This document shows positions 1 to 5,973 of a DNA stretch of 14,584 nucleotides, one piece after another. The stretch is from a bacterium (GTDB taxonomy: Bacteria > Bacillota > Clostridia > Oscillospirales > Acutalibacteraceae): assembly GCA_020626545.1 (NCBI GenBank), contig JAHKZS010000037.1, positions 1 through 14,584 of the forward strand. Direction: 5' to 3'. The notes under the pieces are model-generated. The model worked only from the letters and a program-made list of their open reading frames with translations, was not told where the DNA came from and did no database searches. The number at the start of each line of letters is the position of its first letter. The stretch's first letter is position 1. Position numbers and translations under genes: made by a program.

Positions 1-79
1 AAAATATACAAGAAGAAAGATGTTAGCAAAGTTAATAATTATTTATGCCGTACAAACCCGTTACCCGATGCAATATAAA

Positions 80-115
80 CCGTAGTGACTGGTTCGACTC
101 CAGTCACTCGGACCA
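80..115 (+). other. tRNA-like minihelix ending in CCA (tRNA 3'-end remnant or mimic)
   Basis: The segment folds as a 12-bp helix with one bulged T at 83. Bases 80-82 and 84-87 pair with 105-111 (CACTCGG), and 88-92 (ACTGG) pair with 100-104 (CCAGT). The 7-nt loop TTCGACT is a canonical tRNA T-loop, and the helix is followed by A and then CCA (112-115). This is the acceptor plus T-arm half of a tRNA (7 + 5 bp) without D or anticodon arms. I looked upstream for an intact 5' acceptor strand (CCGAGTG) and an anticodon arm and found neither, so a full tRNA gene is not supported. A strong terminator follows two bases later, as for a real small-RNA gene. It may be a decayed tRNA, an integration scar or a functional tRNA mimic. 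Confidence 0.5.
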
Positions 116-116
116 A

Positions 117-153
117 GCAAAACGGACAGTCTTATGACTGTCCGTTTTGCTTT
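117..153 (+). terminator. Intrinsic terminator after the first tRNA-like segment
   Basis: There is a perfect 15-bp inverted repeat, 117-131 against 136-150, with a TTAT loop. The 3' arm contains TTTT and is followed by TTT. It begins two bases after the CCA of the tRNA-like helix, which suggests that helix lies at the 3' end of a transcript. Confidence 0.7.
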
Positions 154-167
154 ATACTGAAAGAATA

Positions 168-256
168 AGAGCCTGAAATAAGCGGGCTCTTGAAAGGGCG
201 TAAAGAAAACAGTCCGGGGGACTGTTTTTAGCCCGTAGCGTTTATGAAACATAAAC
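168..256. other. Chain of hairpins between the two tRNA-like segments
   Basis: Three consecutive inverted repeats are visible. AGAGCC (168-173) pairs with GGCTCT (185-190). A nested helix of about 17 bp with two single bulges has GGGC (196-199) and TAAA (201-204) outside a stem ending in CAGTCC, a GGG loop at 216-218, and a 3' side of 219-234. GTTTATG (240-246) pairs with CATAAAC (250-256). No credible ORF covers them. They could be part of a structured transcript that ends in the second CCA segment, or independent terminators; the second helix carries T5. I recognise no RNA family. Confidence 0.35.
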
Positions 257-314
257 TAATGCACACGTCGAAACAGGCGAAACGAAAGATTTCCGACAGA
301 AGAATTAGCCCGCT

Positions 315-338
315 GACTCAACCCAGTCACTCGGACCA
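315..338 (+). other. Second, more degenerate tRNA 3'-end-like copy
   Basis: The 16 bases CCAGTCACTCGGACCA at 323-338 repeat 100-115 exactly. Upstream, GACTC (316-320) also matches the first copy's GACTC at 96-100, with four extra bases (AACC) inserted. The T-loop is therefore broken here. CCG (310-312) can still pair with CGG (332-334), and TGACT (315-319) with AGTCA (325-329). As in the first copy, an intrinsic terminator follows immediately. Two copies of a tRNA 3' end about 220 bp apart recall the duplications left by integration at tRNA genes, but no integrase or intact tRNA is present in the window. Confidence 0.45.
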
Positions 339-339
339 G

Positions 340-373
340 AAAAGGTGGTTTATCTAATCCACCTTTTTCTTTT
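340..373 (+). terminator. Intrinsic terminator after the second tRNA-like segment
   Basis: AAAAGGTGG (340-348) pairs with CCACCTTTT (359-367), followed by a T-rich tract to 373. It begins one base after the CCA at 336-338, repeating the arrangement of the first copy. Confidence 0.7.
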
Positions 374-479
374 GCTAAGTTTATTCAAAATGCTTGAAAA
401 CGGCTTAAATACTGGACTTCTGGAGAGTTGAAAAGTTAAGTTGAGAAAACTTAACATAAGGAAACTAACAAATAATAAA

Positions 480-539
480 CCAGCAATTAGCCCGGCAATA
501 GCAAATAAACCAGCAGATAACCCAGCAAAAATACCGGCA
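480..539 (+). repeat. Five phased CCAGCA/CCGGCA hexamers (possible tiny Pro-Ala ORF)
   Basis: Hexamers CCAGCA or CCGGCA start at 480, 492, 510, 522 and 534, so spacings are 12, 18, 12 and 12, always multiples of six. They sit in a reading frame open from 431 to a TAA at 558-560, in which every hexamer reads Pro-Ala. A TTG at 441 could start a 39-residue peptide, with GGAG (422-425) a rather distant 15 bases upstream. The spacing would also suit an array of protein-binding sites or a decayed tandem repeat. The rest of the gene-free stretch 374-605 holds only a GTTAAGTT/AACTTAAC hairpin (435-455). Confidence 0.35.
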
Positions 540-605
540 ATTTATAAGAAAAATATTTAAAGATATAATAGCAAGAGAATTGATGTCTATTCCAAACTCC
601 ATATA

Positions 606-651
606 ACAAAAGCGTGCAAGTGGAATTATTCCAACTTACACGCTGTTTTTT
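606..651. terminator. Bidirectional terminator downstream of the kinase operon
   Basis: A long imperfect stem pairs 611-625 with 629-644, with one mismatch and one bulge. It is followed by T6 on the plus strand (646-651) and by TTTT on the minus strand (608-611 read in reverse). The minus-strand operon ends at 711, so this is its likely terminator. On the plus strand it would end any transcript from the repeat region. Confidence 0.7.
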
Positions 652-710
652 ATATTATGGTTAGCTTTTTTAATTCTGTATAAAGTGTGGTTAGGATTAC
701 TTATTTTACG

Positions 711-1967
711 TTATCCTTTATTCTTCTTTTGTAATTTCATTCGATTTGATAACTTAACGTTAAACGATAGTCCGTCAACTTGCGGTACAGCAGCTATTGA
801 ACCGTTGTGGAGCGTAGCGATACGCTTGGCAATAGACAGCCCGATACCGTGACCTCCCGTGCCGGATGCGCGCGAGGAATCGGGACGGTAGAATCGGTCG
901 AAAAGATATTTATAATCGACATTCGGATCAATTTCACAGGTATTGAATACCGAGAGCGTGGTATAGCGCATTTCCTTCTTTAGAGTAATACGGAATTCAC
1001 CGCCGGCGCTGATATACTTCGAGGCGTTTTCCACAAGTACAGATATAAGACGCTCAAGCTGATTGCGGTTGCCGTTAATGACGACGTCGGGCTGAACGTC
1101 ATATTTAACAGAAACTTCCTCGCTTTTAAACACCTGCTCAAAATCAGCGGATACTGTATAGATTAGTTCGCTGAGATTTACAGGCTCGATGTCTACAACG
1201 GTATCAATCTCCTCGAGCCGATTTAGTGTGAGAAGCTCATTAATCAACCCGCCGATACGCTCAACCTGAGCGGTTATGTTATTAATCCATTCGTTTTCCC
1301 CGTCTTTATACGCCAGCACCTCGGCGTTCGCGGATATAATCGCGAGCGGTGTTTTAAGCTCATGGCTCGCGTCGGTGATAAACTGCTTCTGCATACGGGA
1401 GTTCTCTTCAAAGGGTTTTACGATACGCTTCGAAAGGAAATAGAATATAACCGTAATCAAAAGGACAAAGATAAGAGCCACAATTGAGATGAAAATCATA
1501 ATTATCCGTATTCCCTCAGCGTCGCCGGAAATATTGAGAAAAATAACAGAATTGGTATCCTCGCTGTAACGGTAACGATAGTCGCCGTAATAACCGGTAG
1601 TATTAGACTCGTACAACACGTCGGACGCCATTTCTCCGGCGGTTGTTTTGTCGACTGCCGCGATATGATCGGTCTTAACCGATTTAACGTTATATTTGCT
1701 GTCGAAATACACGACAAAGTATCGCATACGGAAACGAGATTCATCGTCAAAATCATATAGATGAATCTGTCCCTCTTTACTCATTTTATCATATTCGTGC
1801 TTCGAGGGGAACTCACCGTCGGAGTTGTTAATCAGTTTCGTTATGGAATCCGAGCGATCGCTTAAATGCATATTCAAGGCGGTACCGATTACAACAACGG
1901 TCAGGGCGAATACAACCAGAACGGAGAAAAAAACGCCTAAGATAATTTTTCTGCGTAACTTCTTCAT
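711..1967 (-). CDS. Sensor histidine kinase, two-TM, HisKA type
   Basis: This is a membrane sensor kinase of 418 residues that would autophosphorylate and pass phosphate to the response regulator encoded just upstream. A TM segment at about 8-30 and another at about 153-178 enclose an external sensor domain of about 120 residues that I cannot assign. The H-box is SHELKTPLAI with the phosphorylated His at 202. The N-box has Asn314, the F-box is LFDRFYR (355-361) and the glycine-rich G2 box is at 369-377. The usual DxGxG of the G1 box is replaced by FNTCEID near 341-347, a variant seen in some Firmicutes kinases. The ATG is two bases after the regulator's stop, and its ribosome site (AAAGGA) lies inside the end of that gene, so the two are translationally coupled. 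The ligand is unknown. Confidence 0.92.
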   Translation of the reverse strand: MKKLRRKIILGVFFSVLVVFALTVVVIGTALNMHLSDRSDSITKLINNSDGEFPSKHEYDKMSKEGQIHLYDFDDESRFRMRYFVVYFDSKYNVKSVKTDHIAAVDKTTAGEMASDVLYESNTTGYYGDYRYRYSEDTNSVIFLNISGDAEGIRIIMIFISIVALIFVLLITVIFYFLSKRIVKPFEENSRMQKQFITDASHELKTPLAIISANAEVLAYKDGENEWINNITAQVERIGGLINELLTLNRLEEIDTVVDIEPVNLSELIYTVSADFEQVFKSEEVSVKYDVQPDVVINGNRNQLERLISVLVENASKYISAGGEFRITLKKEMRYTTLSVFNTCEIDPNVDYKYLFDRFYRPDSSRASGTGGHGIGLSIAKRIATLHNGSIAAVPQVDGLSFNVKLSNRMKLQKKNKG

Positions 1968-1969
1968 AA

Positions 1970-2632
1970 TTATTCCTTTCCCAACGCGTAGGTATCGCCG
2001 TTATCCTGAATACTGACGAGCGAATGAATCTGTCTGAGCTTGTTTTTTAGATAGTAGATGTAAAGCTCGGCCTTCTCGGGACTTTCCTTGCCGTTCCATA
2101 GCTGAGAGTTAATCTGAGCGGGGGAAAAGTAGGTTCCCGCGTTATGTATAAAGAAAGTTAAGAGCTCCGCCTCTGTGTTGTTCAGCCTGAGACTTCCATG
2201 TTCGGATTTTAACTCGCAGGAGTTGGAATCAAGCTCGATATTAGCGTAATTTAACACGGAATGGCGGTAGTCGGAGTTACGGCGAATCAGAGAATTCAAC
2301 CGCGCGACCAGCTCCTTCATAGCGAAGGGTTTTGATAGATAATCGTCCGCGCCTACAGACAGACCGGCAATACGATCATCAACAGTGGCTTTCGCCGTAA
2401 GCATCAGTACAGAAGTATGGTTACCCTCGCGCCGCATAGAAGTCAGTACTTCAATACCGTCCTTTTTCGGCATCATAATATCTAGAATAACCGCGTCGAA
2501 ATAATCTTTTTCGAGCGCTTCGAGCGCCTGCTCGCCGTCATATACGGGCACAACCTCAAAGCCCTCCATTTTTAAAATCTCACAAACGGCCGAAGATAAC
2601 TGCAGCTCGTCCTCAGCGTATAAAATCTTCAT
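1970..2632 (-). CDS. OmpR/PhoB-family response regulator
   Basis: A 220-residue DNA-binding response regulator. The receiver domain (1-118) has the acidic pair Glu7-Asp8, phospho-acceptor Asp51 in LDIMMPKKDG, Thr79 in MLTAKA and Lys101 in SKPF. The C-terminal half (about 127-218) is a winged-helix domain, with the sequence KAELYIYYLKNKL matching the recognition-helix region of the family. It lies between the alarmone synthetase and the kinase. It starts four bases after the synthetase stop, and its ribosome site (GGGTGAG) overlaps that stop codon. Length is normal for the family. The kinase downstream is the obvious partner. Targets are unknown; direct repeats upstream of the divergent beta-helix gene are one candidate. 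Confidence 0.93.
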   Translation of the reverse strand: MKILYAEDELQLSSAVCEILKMEGFEVVPVYDGEQALEALEKDYFDAVILDIMMPKKDGIEVLTSMRREGNHTSVLMLTAKATVDDRIAGLSVGADDYLSKPFAMKELVARLNSLIRRNSDYRHSVLNYANIELDSNSCELKSEHGSLRLNNTEAELLTFFIHNAGTYFSPAQINSQLWNGKESPEKAELYIYYLKNKLRQIHSLVSIQDNGDTYALGKE

Positions 2633-2636
2633 AAAC

Positions 2637-3245
2637 TCACCCTTTCTGTATTAAGTCGCGGATGGTCTGCATCGTCAAATCGGTGGAGGCCATCTCGTCC
2701 GCGCAACGTTTCAGTTCGCCGACAATCAGCGAAGTGTTGCGGATATTTTTCTTGTATTTAAGCTGGTGCTCCAAGCTTGCCCAGCAGTCCATAGCGATAG
2801 TGCGAAGTTGAATCTCGACGTCGATTTCGGGAATATCGCCGACTCCGAACGGCACGGTGAGGATGAGATGAAGACTGCGGTAGCCGTTAGGCTTCATAGC
2901 CGCGATATAGTCCTTTACAACTTTTACCTTCCACTTCGGAGAGGCTTCGATTAACTCGACCAAAGTATAAATATCGCCGACAAAATGGGTGATCACTCTC
3001 AAGCCTACGATATCGGATAGGCTTTTCAGCGCGCATTCGGCGGTTTCTTCCAAACCGCGTTTTCTCAACTTTTCTTTTAGACTTTCGCTGCCCTTAACGC
3101 GGCACTTAATATGCTCGGCGAGGGCGGTTTCGGAATCGGTGCTTACGCTGTCGAGAATAGACTGCACCTCATTTACCATAAAACCGCTCAGTTCATCTAA
3201 TCTGTCGGCATAGATACCGTAAAAATTTCTGCTTTCTTGATTCAT
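2637..3245 (-). CDS. Small alarmone synthetase (RelA/SpoT-domain GTP pyrophosphokinase)
   Basis: A 202-residue protein made up only of the (p)ppGpp synthetase domain, transferring pyrophosphate from ATP to GDP or GTP. Visible family motifs are HIKCRVKGSESLKEKL (45-60), the segment DIVGLRVITHF (78-88), KDYIAAMKPNGYRSLH (111-126) in the GTP-binding region, and VEIQLRTIAMDCWASLEH (143-160), which contains the catalytic Glu144. It lacks the HD hydrolase, TGS and ACT domains of long Rel proteins, so it belongs with RelQ/RelP-type enzymes. It is the first gene of an operon with a response regulator and a sensor kinase, which suggests that alarmone synthesis and the signalling pair are co-expressed. 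The ATG has a good ribosome site (GGAG, seven bases upstream). Which of relQ or relP it matches better was not decided. Confidence 0.9.
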   Translation of the reverse strand: MNQESRNFYGIYADRLDELSGFMVNEVQSILDSVSTDSETALAEHIKCRVKGSESLKEKLRKRGLEETAECALKSLSDIVGLRVITHFVGDIYTLVELIEASPKWKVKVVKDYIAAMKPNGYRSLHLILTVPFGVGDIPEIDVEIQLRTIAMDCWASLEHQLKYKKNIRNTSLIVGELKRCADEMASTDLTMQTIRDLIQKG

Positions 3246-3325
3246 ACTATTTCTCCGTTTCTTACTCTGCGTAAACCGCTCAAAGCCTCGTAAATATTTA
3301 AGCTTGCGGTAAACTCTTTGTATTA

Positions 3326-3354
3326 ATCATAACAAAAAGCGCCGAGATTATCAA
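3326..3354 (-). promoter_or_regulatory. Sigma-A promoter of the synthetase-regulator-kinase operon
   Basis: On the minus strand the -35 is TTGATA (3349-3354) and the -10 is TATGAT (3326-3331), with a 17-bp spacer. Each hexamer matches consensus at five of six positions. Transcription would start near 3319, giving a leader of about 75 nt. Confidence 0.75.
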
Positions 3355-3420
3355 CAGATAGTTCAGAAAAACTAAATCGAATTAAATATATTAGTCAAGG
3401 CTTTCCGTTTTATATTAGAT

Positions 3421-3472
3421 GTAATAATTAACGGTATAGTGTAATAAATAACGCTTCATTATCGTAATAAAT
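3421..3472 (+). repeat. Three direct repeats upstream of the beta-helix gene promoter
   Basis: GTAATAATT (3421), GTAATAAAT (3441) and GTAATAAAT (3464) are direct repeats. The first two match at 12 of 13 bases, counting the following ACG. The spacings of 20 and 23 bp put them roughly on one helix face, just upstream of the predicted -10 at 3477. This is the layout of an activator site; no regulator is proven. Confidence 0.4.
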
Positions 3473-3473
3473 G

Positions 3474-3482
3474 TGATATAAT
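3474..3482 (+). promoter_or_regulatory. Extended -10 promoter of the beta-helix gene
   Basis: A perfect TATAAT at 3477-3482 is preceded by TGA (extended -10, TGn). The -35 region is poor (TTCATT at 3455-3460 at best), which fits a promoter helped by an activator. Start near 3489. The gene's ribosome site AGGAGG is at 3504-3509. Confidence 0.55.
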
Positions 3483-3515
3483 TATATTAATAAAATATAT
3501 TATAGGAGGAATAGT

Positions 3516-4694
3516 ATGAAAGTGTATCCAAAGGTAATAAGTTTATGTTTAATACTCGCTATTGTCGCGGGACTCTCGATTTCAGCTCCGCAAACGATTT
3601 TTGCCGAAGAAGGTAAAATCGCTAAGGTAAACGGAGTCGAGATCGGTACAGTTCAAAAGGATGGAAGTATTCTTTTAAACGTTAGTAAGAGCTCGGGAAA
3701 TAACCAGAGTATTTTATCCGCCGCTTTAGGCGACAACAAAAAACGTACTGTTGTACTGCCTAAGGTAAAGGTTCCTATATATAACGCGATTTTTATAGGA
3801 AGCAATAAAACAATTAAAGCAAAGGGCGCTACTGTTTATCAGAATTCGCCTGACACACCGATTCTAATTAACAGTTGTACTAAGACTAATTATAAGTCCC
3901 TTAAGAATGTTACAATAAACGGCGGCGTCTGGACTATGAAAAAAATCGACAAACCGTCCAGATCGACATCTACATTCCGTTTCGCTCACGCTAATAATAT
4001 TAAGATAAAGAACGCGAGAGTTGATACAAACTATATAAGCCACGCTTTAGAAATTATAGCATGTAAGAAAGTACTTGTAGAGAATTGTAAATTAATCGCA
4101 AAGGGCAAACAGAAAAACGATATTTACGCGGAGCCTCTCCAGATAGATATTTCCACAAAAGCTACAGCTCCCGTAATCGCGCAGTACGGTAAGAAATTCG
4201 TCAAAGGACAGACCTGCAAAAACATTACCGTTAAAAACTGTACTGTAAAAGGCTCAAGAGGAATCTGTACCAATAAAACCGATACTGAAGGCGGAAAGTG
4301 GCTTAAGAAGCATCACTTTAACGTAAAAATAATCGGATGTAAAGTTACGGGAATGAAAACCGAAGCGTTATGCCTCCATAATGTAGCGGGAGTTACCGTC
4401 AAGAATAACAAGGCTTATTCCAAAGGTTCGGACTATAACTATAATATAGGCTGTTATCTGGCGAGCTTCGGCAATAATAAGAAAACCTCGAAGTACGCTA
4501 ATGTGTTTAGCAAAAACACAATTAAAGGCGGAAGAAACGGACTTTACATAGCTACTTATAAAGGCAACAAATTCGGAAAAACAACGATAAAAAGCAATAA
4601 GCTCTACGCGAAAAGCGGTAGTTCGGTTGCTTTAGGAGTGTCGGGTTGTAAAAAAACTATTATCAAGAATAATAAAAAGTATAAGTGGAAATGA
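3516..4694 (+). CDS. Secreted right-handed parallel beta-helix protein
   Basis: A 392-residue exported protein of unknown activity. A signal peptide covers residues 1-30 (basic start, hydrophobic core, likely cleavage after TIFA). From about residue 70 to the end there are repeated short strands of the kind seen in beta-helix proteins, with Asn-rich turns such as KNITVKNCTVKG, VTVKNNKAYS and TTIKSNKLYA. A stretch with SHALEII, CKKVLVENCKLI and EPLQIDIS recalls secreted pectate-lyase-like folds, but I cannot identify a lyase active site. The mature protein is very Lys-rich. I see no cell-wall anchor, dockerin or extra binding module. It diverges from the signalling operon at 711-3245 and is monocistronic. 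A carbohydrate-related or surface role is an inference from the fold alone. Confidence 0.8.
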   Translation: MKVYPKVISLCLILAIVAGLSISAPQTIFAEEGKIAKVNGVEIGTVQKDGSILLNVSKSSGNNQSILSAALGDNKKRTVVLPKVKVPIYNAIFIGSNKTIKAKGATVYQNSPDTPILINSCTKTNYKSLKNVTINGGVWTMKKIDKPSRSTSTFRFAHANNIKIKNARVDTNYISHALEIIACKKVLVENCKLIAKGKQKNDIYAEPLQIDISTKATAPVIAQYGKKFVKGQTCKNITVKNCTVKGSRGICTNKTDTEGGKWLKKHHFNVKIIGCKVTGMKTEALCLHNVAGVTVKNNKAYSKGSDYNYNIGCYLASFGNNKKTSKYANVFSKNTIKGGRNGLYIATYKGNKFGKTTIKSNKLYAKSGSSVALGVSGCKKTIIKNNKKYKWK

Positions 4695-4701
4695 TCTCTT
4701 C

Positions 4702-4740
4702 AAAAAAGGAGCCCGCTCGGCTTGAGCGGGTTCATTTTGA
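4702..4740. terminator. Bidirectional terminator between convergent genes
   Basis: GAGCCCGCTC (4709-4718) pairs with GAGCGGGTTC (4724-4733) around a 5-nt loop, with one wobble. On the minus strand it is followed by T6 (4702-4707), a strong terminator for the radical SAM gene. On the plus strand a weaker T-rich tail serves the beta-helix gene. Confidence 0.8.
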
Positions 4741-4746
4741 TTTTTA

Positions 4747-5622
4747 TCAGTAATTCCAATCCGGTATAAAATCCTCGTCGGCGGAGCTGAGCTCCTGGGT
4801 GAATCCATCTATCTCAAGACGGATCATATAGTCCGTTACCTTTTTGTACTCGCGCGTTGTGATTTTTCGACCGAGTTTTTTATGCCCCGCGGCTTTATAT
4901 ACCGGAACATACTGTCCCATAAGGCTGACGGGTTTATCAGGAAAGTTTTCCTTTATTATATCCAAAACACCCATACTGTTTTTGGTATGGTTAGGGAGTA
5001 CAAGGTGGCGTATAATTACACCCTTTTTCATAACTCCGTTATTGTCGTACTCGTTATCGCCGGCCTGATTTATCATAGCTCTGATAGCTTTCTTAGCGGT
5101 AACTACATAATCTTTAGCTCCCGAGTATTCGTACGCGAGCTCGTCGCTGCTGTATTTAAAGTCGGGAAGATAGATGTCAATATACCCCTTAAGCGCTTCG
5201 ATGGTGGATACTCTTTCGTAACCCGAGCTATTGTAAACAATCGGAATAGACGGCTTGTAAATATCGAGGGCTTGTTTGATTAAATTTACATACGGGGTAG
5301 GGGATACTAGGTTAATATTATGTACGCCGGAGGCTTCCAGTTTCTTAATCTCCTCAGCTAAAGTTTTTGGGGAAATATATTTTCCCTTCTTTTTTTCGGA
5401 GATTTCGTAGTTTTGACAGTAAATACATCTAAGCGTACATCCCGAGAAGAAAACCGCTCCGCTGCCGTTTTCGGCGCTTATCGGAGGTTCTTCCCACATA
5501 TGAGCCGCTATCCTGGCAACTTTAATTTTATCATTGAGCCCGCAAAATCCCTTTCCATAGTCTTCGGTTCGCTCGGCAAAGCATTTTCTCGGGCATAAAT
5601 CACATTTCATATTACGCGCCAT
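4747..5622 (-). CDS. PflX-like radical SAM protein (pyruvate formate-lyase activase related)
   Basis: A radical S-adenosylmethionine protein of 291 residues from the chosen ATG. The 4Fe-4S motif CTLRCIYC has cysteines at 62, 66 and 69. An N-terminal cysteine set (C7, C10, C14, C27; CDLCPRKC and GFCG) is typical of the PflX/AmmeMemoRadiSam-type subgroup rather than of true PflA. FSGC before the cluster motif and YLPDFKYSS later also fit. The substrate of this subgroup is not established to my knowledge, and no formate-lyase gene is nearby. The frame extends five codons up to a GTG at 5635-5637, but that lacks a ribosome site, whereas the ATG at 5620-5622 has GGGCGGAAAGG just upstream. An ATG at 5608-5610 is also possible. 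Confidence 0.85.
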   Translation of the reverse strand: MARNMKCDLCPRKCFAERTEDYGKGFCGLNDKIKVARIAAHMWEEPPISAENGSGAVFFSGCTLRCIYCQNYEISEKKKGKYISPKTLAEEIKKLEASGVHNINLVSPTPYVNLIKQALDIYKPSIPIVYNSSGYERVSTIEALKGYIDIYLPDFKYSSDELAYEYSGAKDYVVTAKKAIRAMINQAGDNEYDNNGVMKKGVIIRHLVLPNHTKNSMGVLDIIKENFPDKPVSLMGQYVPVYKAAGHKKLGRKITTREYKKVTDYMIRLEIDGFTQELSSADEDFIPDWNY

Positions 5623-5628
5623 AGCCTT

Positions 5629-5778
5629 TCCGCCCACAAACAGCCGTTAAAGTTACAAACAACCTTACCGTGGGCGGATAAGGCGTGTATGGCGGTTATA
5701 GTCATCGCACGTTGCCGCTTGCGGCAAACCGGGCGGACAACATAAATCTTTTATAGTATGAATTTTCACACTATCGCC
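5629..5778 (-). promoter_or_regulatory. Structured leader that can hide the ribosome site of the radical SAM gene
   Basis: The predicted transcript starts near 5778. It first forms a 10-bp hairpin (5753-5774, one wobble) and then a perfect TTGCCGC/GCGGCAA hairpin (5712-5727). The sequence TCCGCCC occurs twice in the leader (minus-strand reading of 5731-5737 and 5672-5678). Each copy is complementary to GGGCGGA at 5629-5635, directly in front of the start codon. The nearer copy pairs over nine bases (TCCGCCCAC with GTGGGCGGA). This is an anti-Shine-Dalgarno arrangement with two competing partners. I recognise no known riboswitch class in it. Confidence 0.45.
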
Positions 5779-5784
5779 GATTAA

Positions 5785-5793
5785 ATTATATCA
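5785..5793 (-). promoter_or_regulatory. Extended -10 promoter of the radical SAM gene
   Basis: On the minus strand a perfect TATAAT (5785-5790) is preceded by TGA (5791-5793). There is no good -35 at 17 bp (TTTTAT). The start at 5778 leaves a leader of about 156 nt before the ATG. Confidence 0.55.
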
Positions 5794-5901
5794 TACTTAG
5801 CGGTTAAATAAAAGACGCTCGTTTTCGTATACATACAATATGCACAAAAAACGCCTTGAAATTTCGTTATCACGAGAGCAAAATAATTCTTTATTAGAAT
5901 A

Positions 5902-5930
5902 TTGACAAGGGTGTAATTTGGTATGATAAT
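5902..5930 (+). promoter_or_regulatory. Strong sigma-A promoter of the pullulanase gene
   Basis: Perfect TTGACA (5902-5907), a 17-bp spacer and GATAAT (5925-5930). Start near 5937, with a short leader of 37 nt. The stretch 5795-5900 upstream is A+T-rich and shows no gene. Confidence 0.8.
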
Positions 5931-5939
5931 AACCAAGAA

Positions 5940-5954
5940 TGCAATAATATTGCA
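5940..5954 (+). promoter_or_regulatory. Palindrome at the pullulanase transcription start (candidate operator)
   Basis: TGCAATAATATTGCA is a perfect 15-bp palindrome covering about +4 to +18, between the promoter and the ribosome site (GGAG, 5961-5964). This is a classic place for a repressor. The half-sites TGCAA/TTGCA resemble those of LacI-family sugar regulators, although the odd central spacing differs from the usual even one. In RNA it is only a weak hairpin. Confidence 0.4.
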
Positions 5955-5973
5955 AATTTAGGAGTTGATATTT

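Noticed and set aside
25..115. A complete tRNA gene ending at 115
   Set aside because: The T-arm, discriminator base and CCA are present, but no 5' acceptor strand CCGAGTG, D-arm or anticodon arm can be placed within any normal tRNA length upstream.
61..252. A 63-codon minus-strand ORF
   Set aside because: It runs across the tRNA-like helix and two hairpins, has no ribosome site and shows no recognisable protein sequence; it looks accidental.
5623..5637. GTG start for the radical SAM protein
   Set aside because: It has no ribosome-binding site, while the ATG five codons later follows GGGCGGAAAGG.
5858..5876. Catabolite repression (cre) site upstream of the pullulanase
   Set aside because: TGAAATTTCGTTATCA resembles a cre box, but the TG-to-CA distance is two bases too long.
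5921..5928. TATGAT as the -10 of the pullulanase promoter
   Set aside because: It would leave a 14-bp spacer from TTGACA; GATAAT with 17 bp is the better choice.
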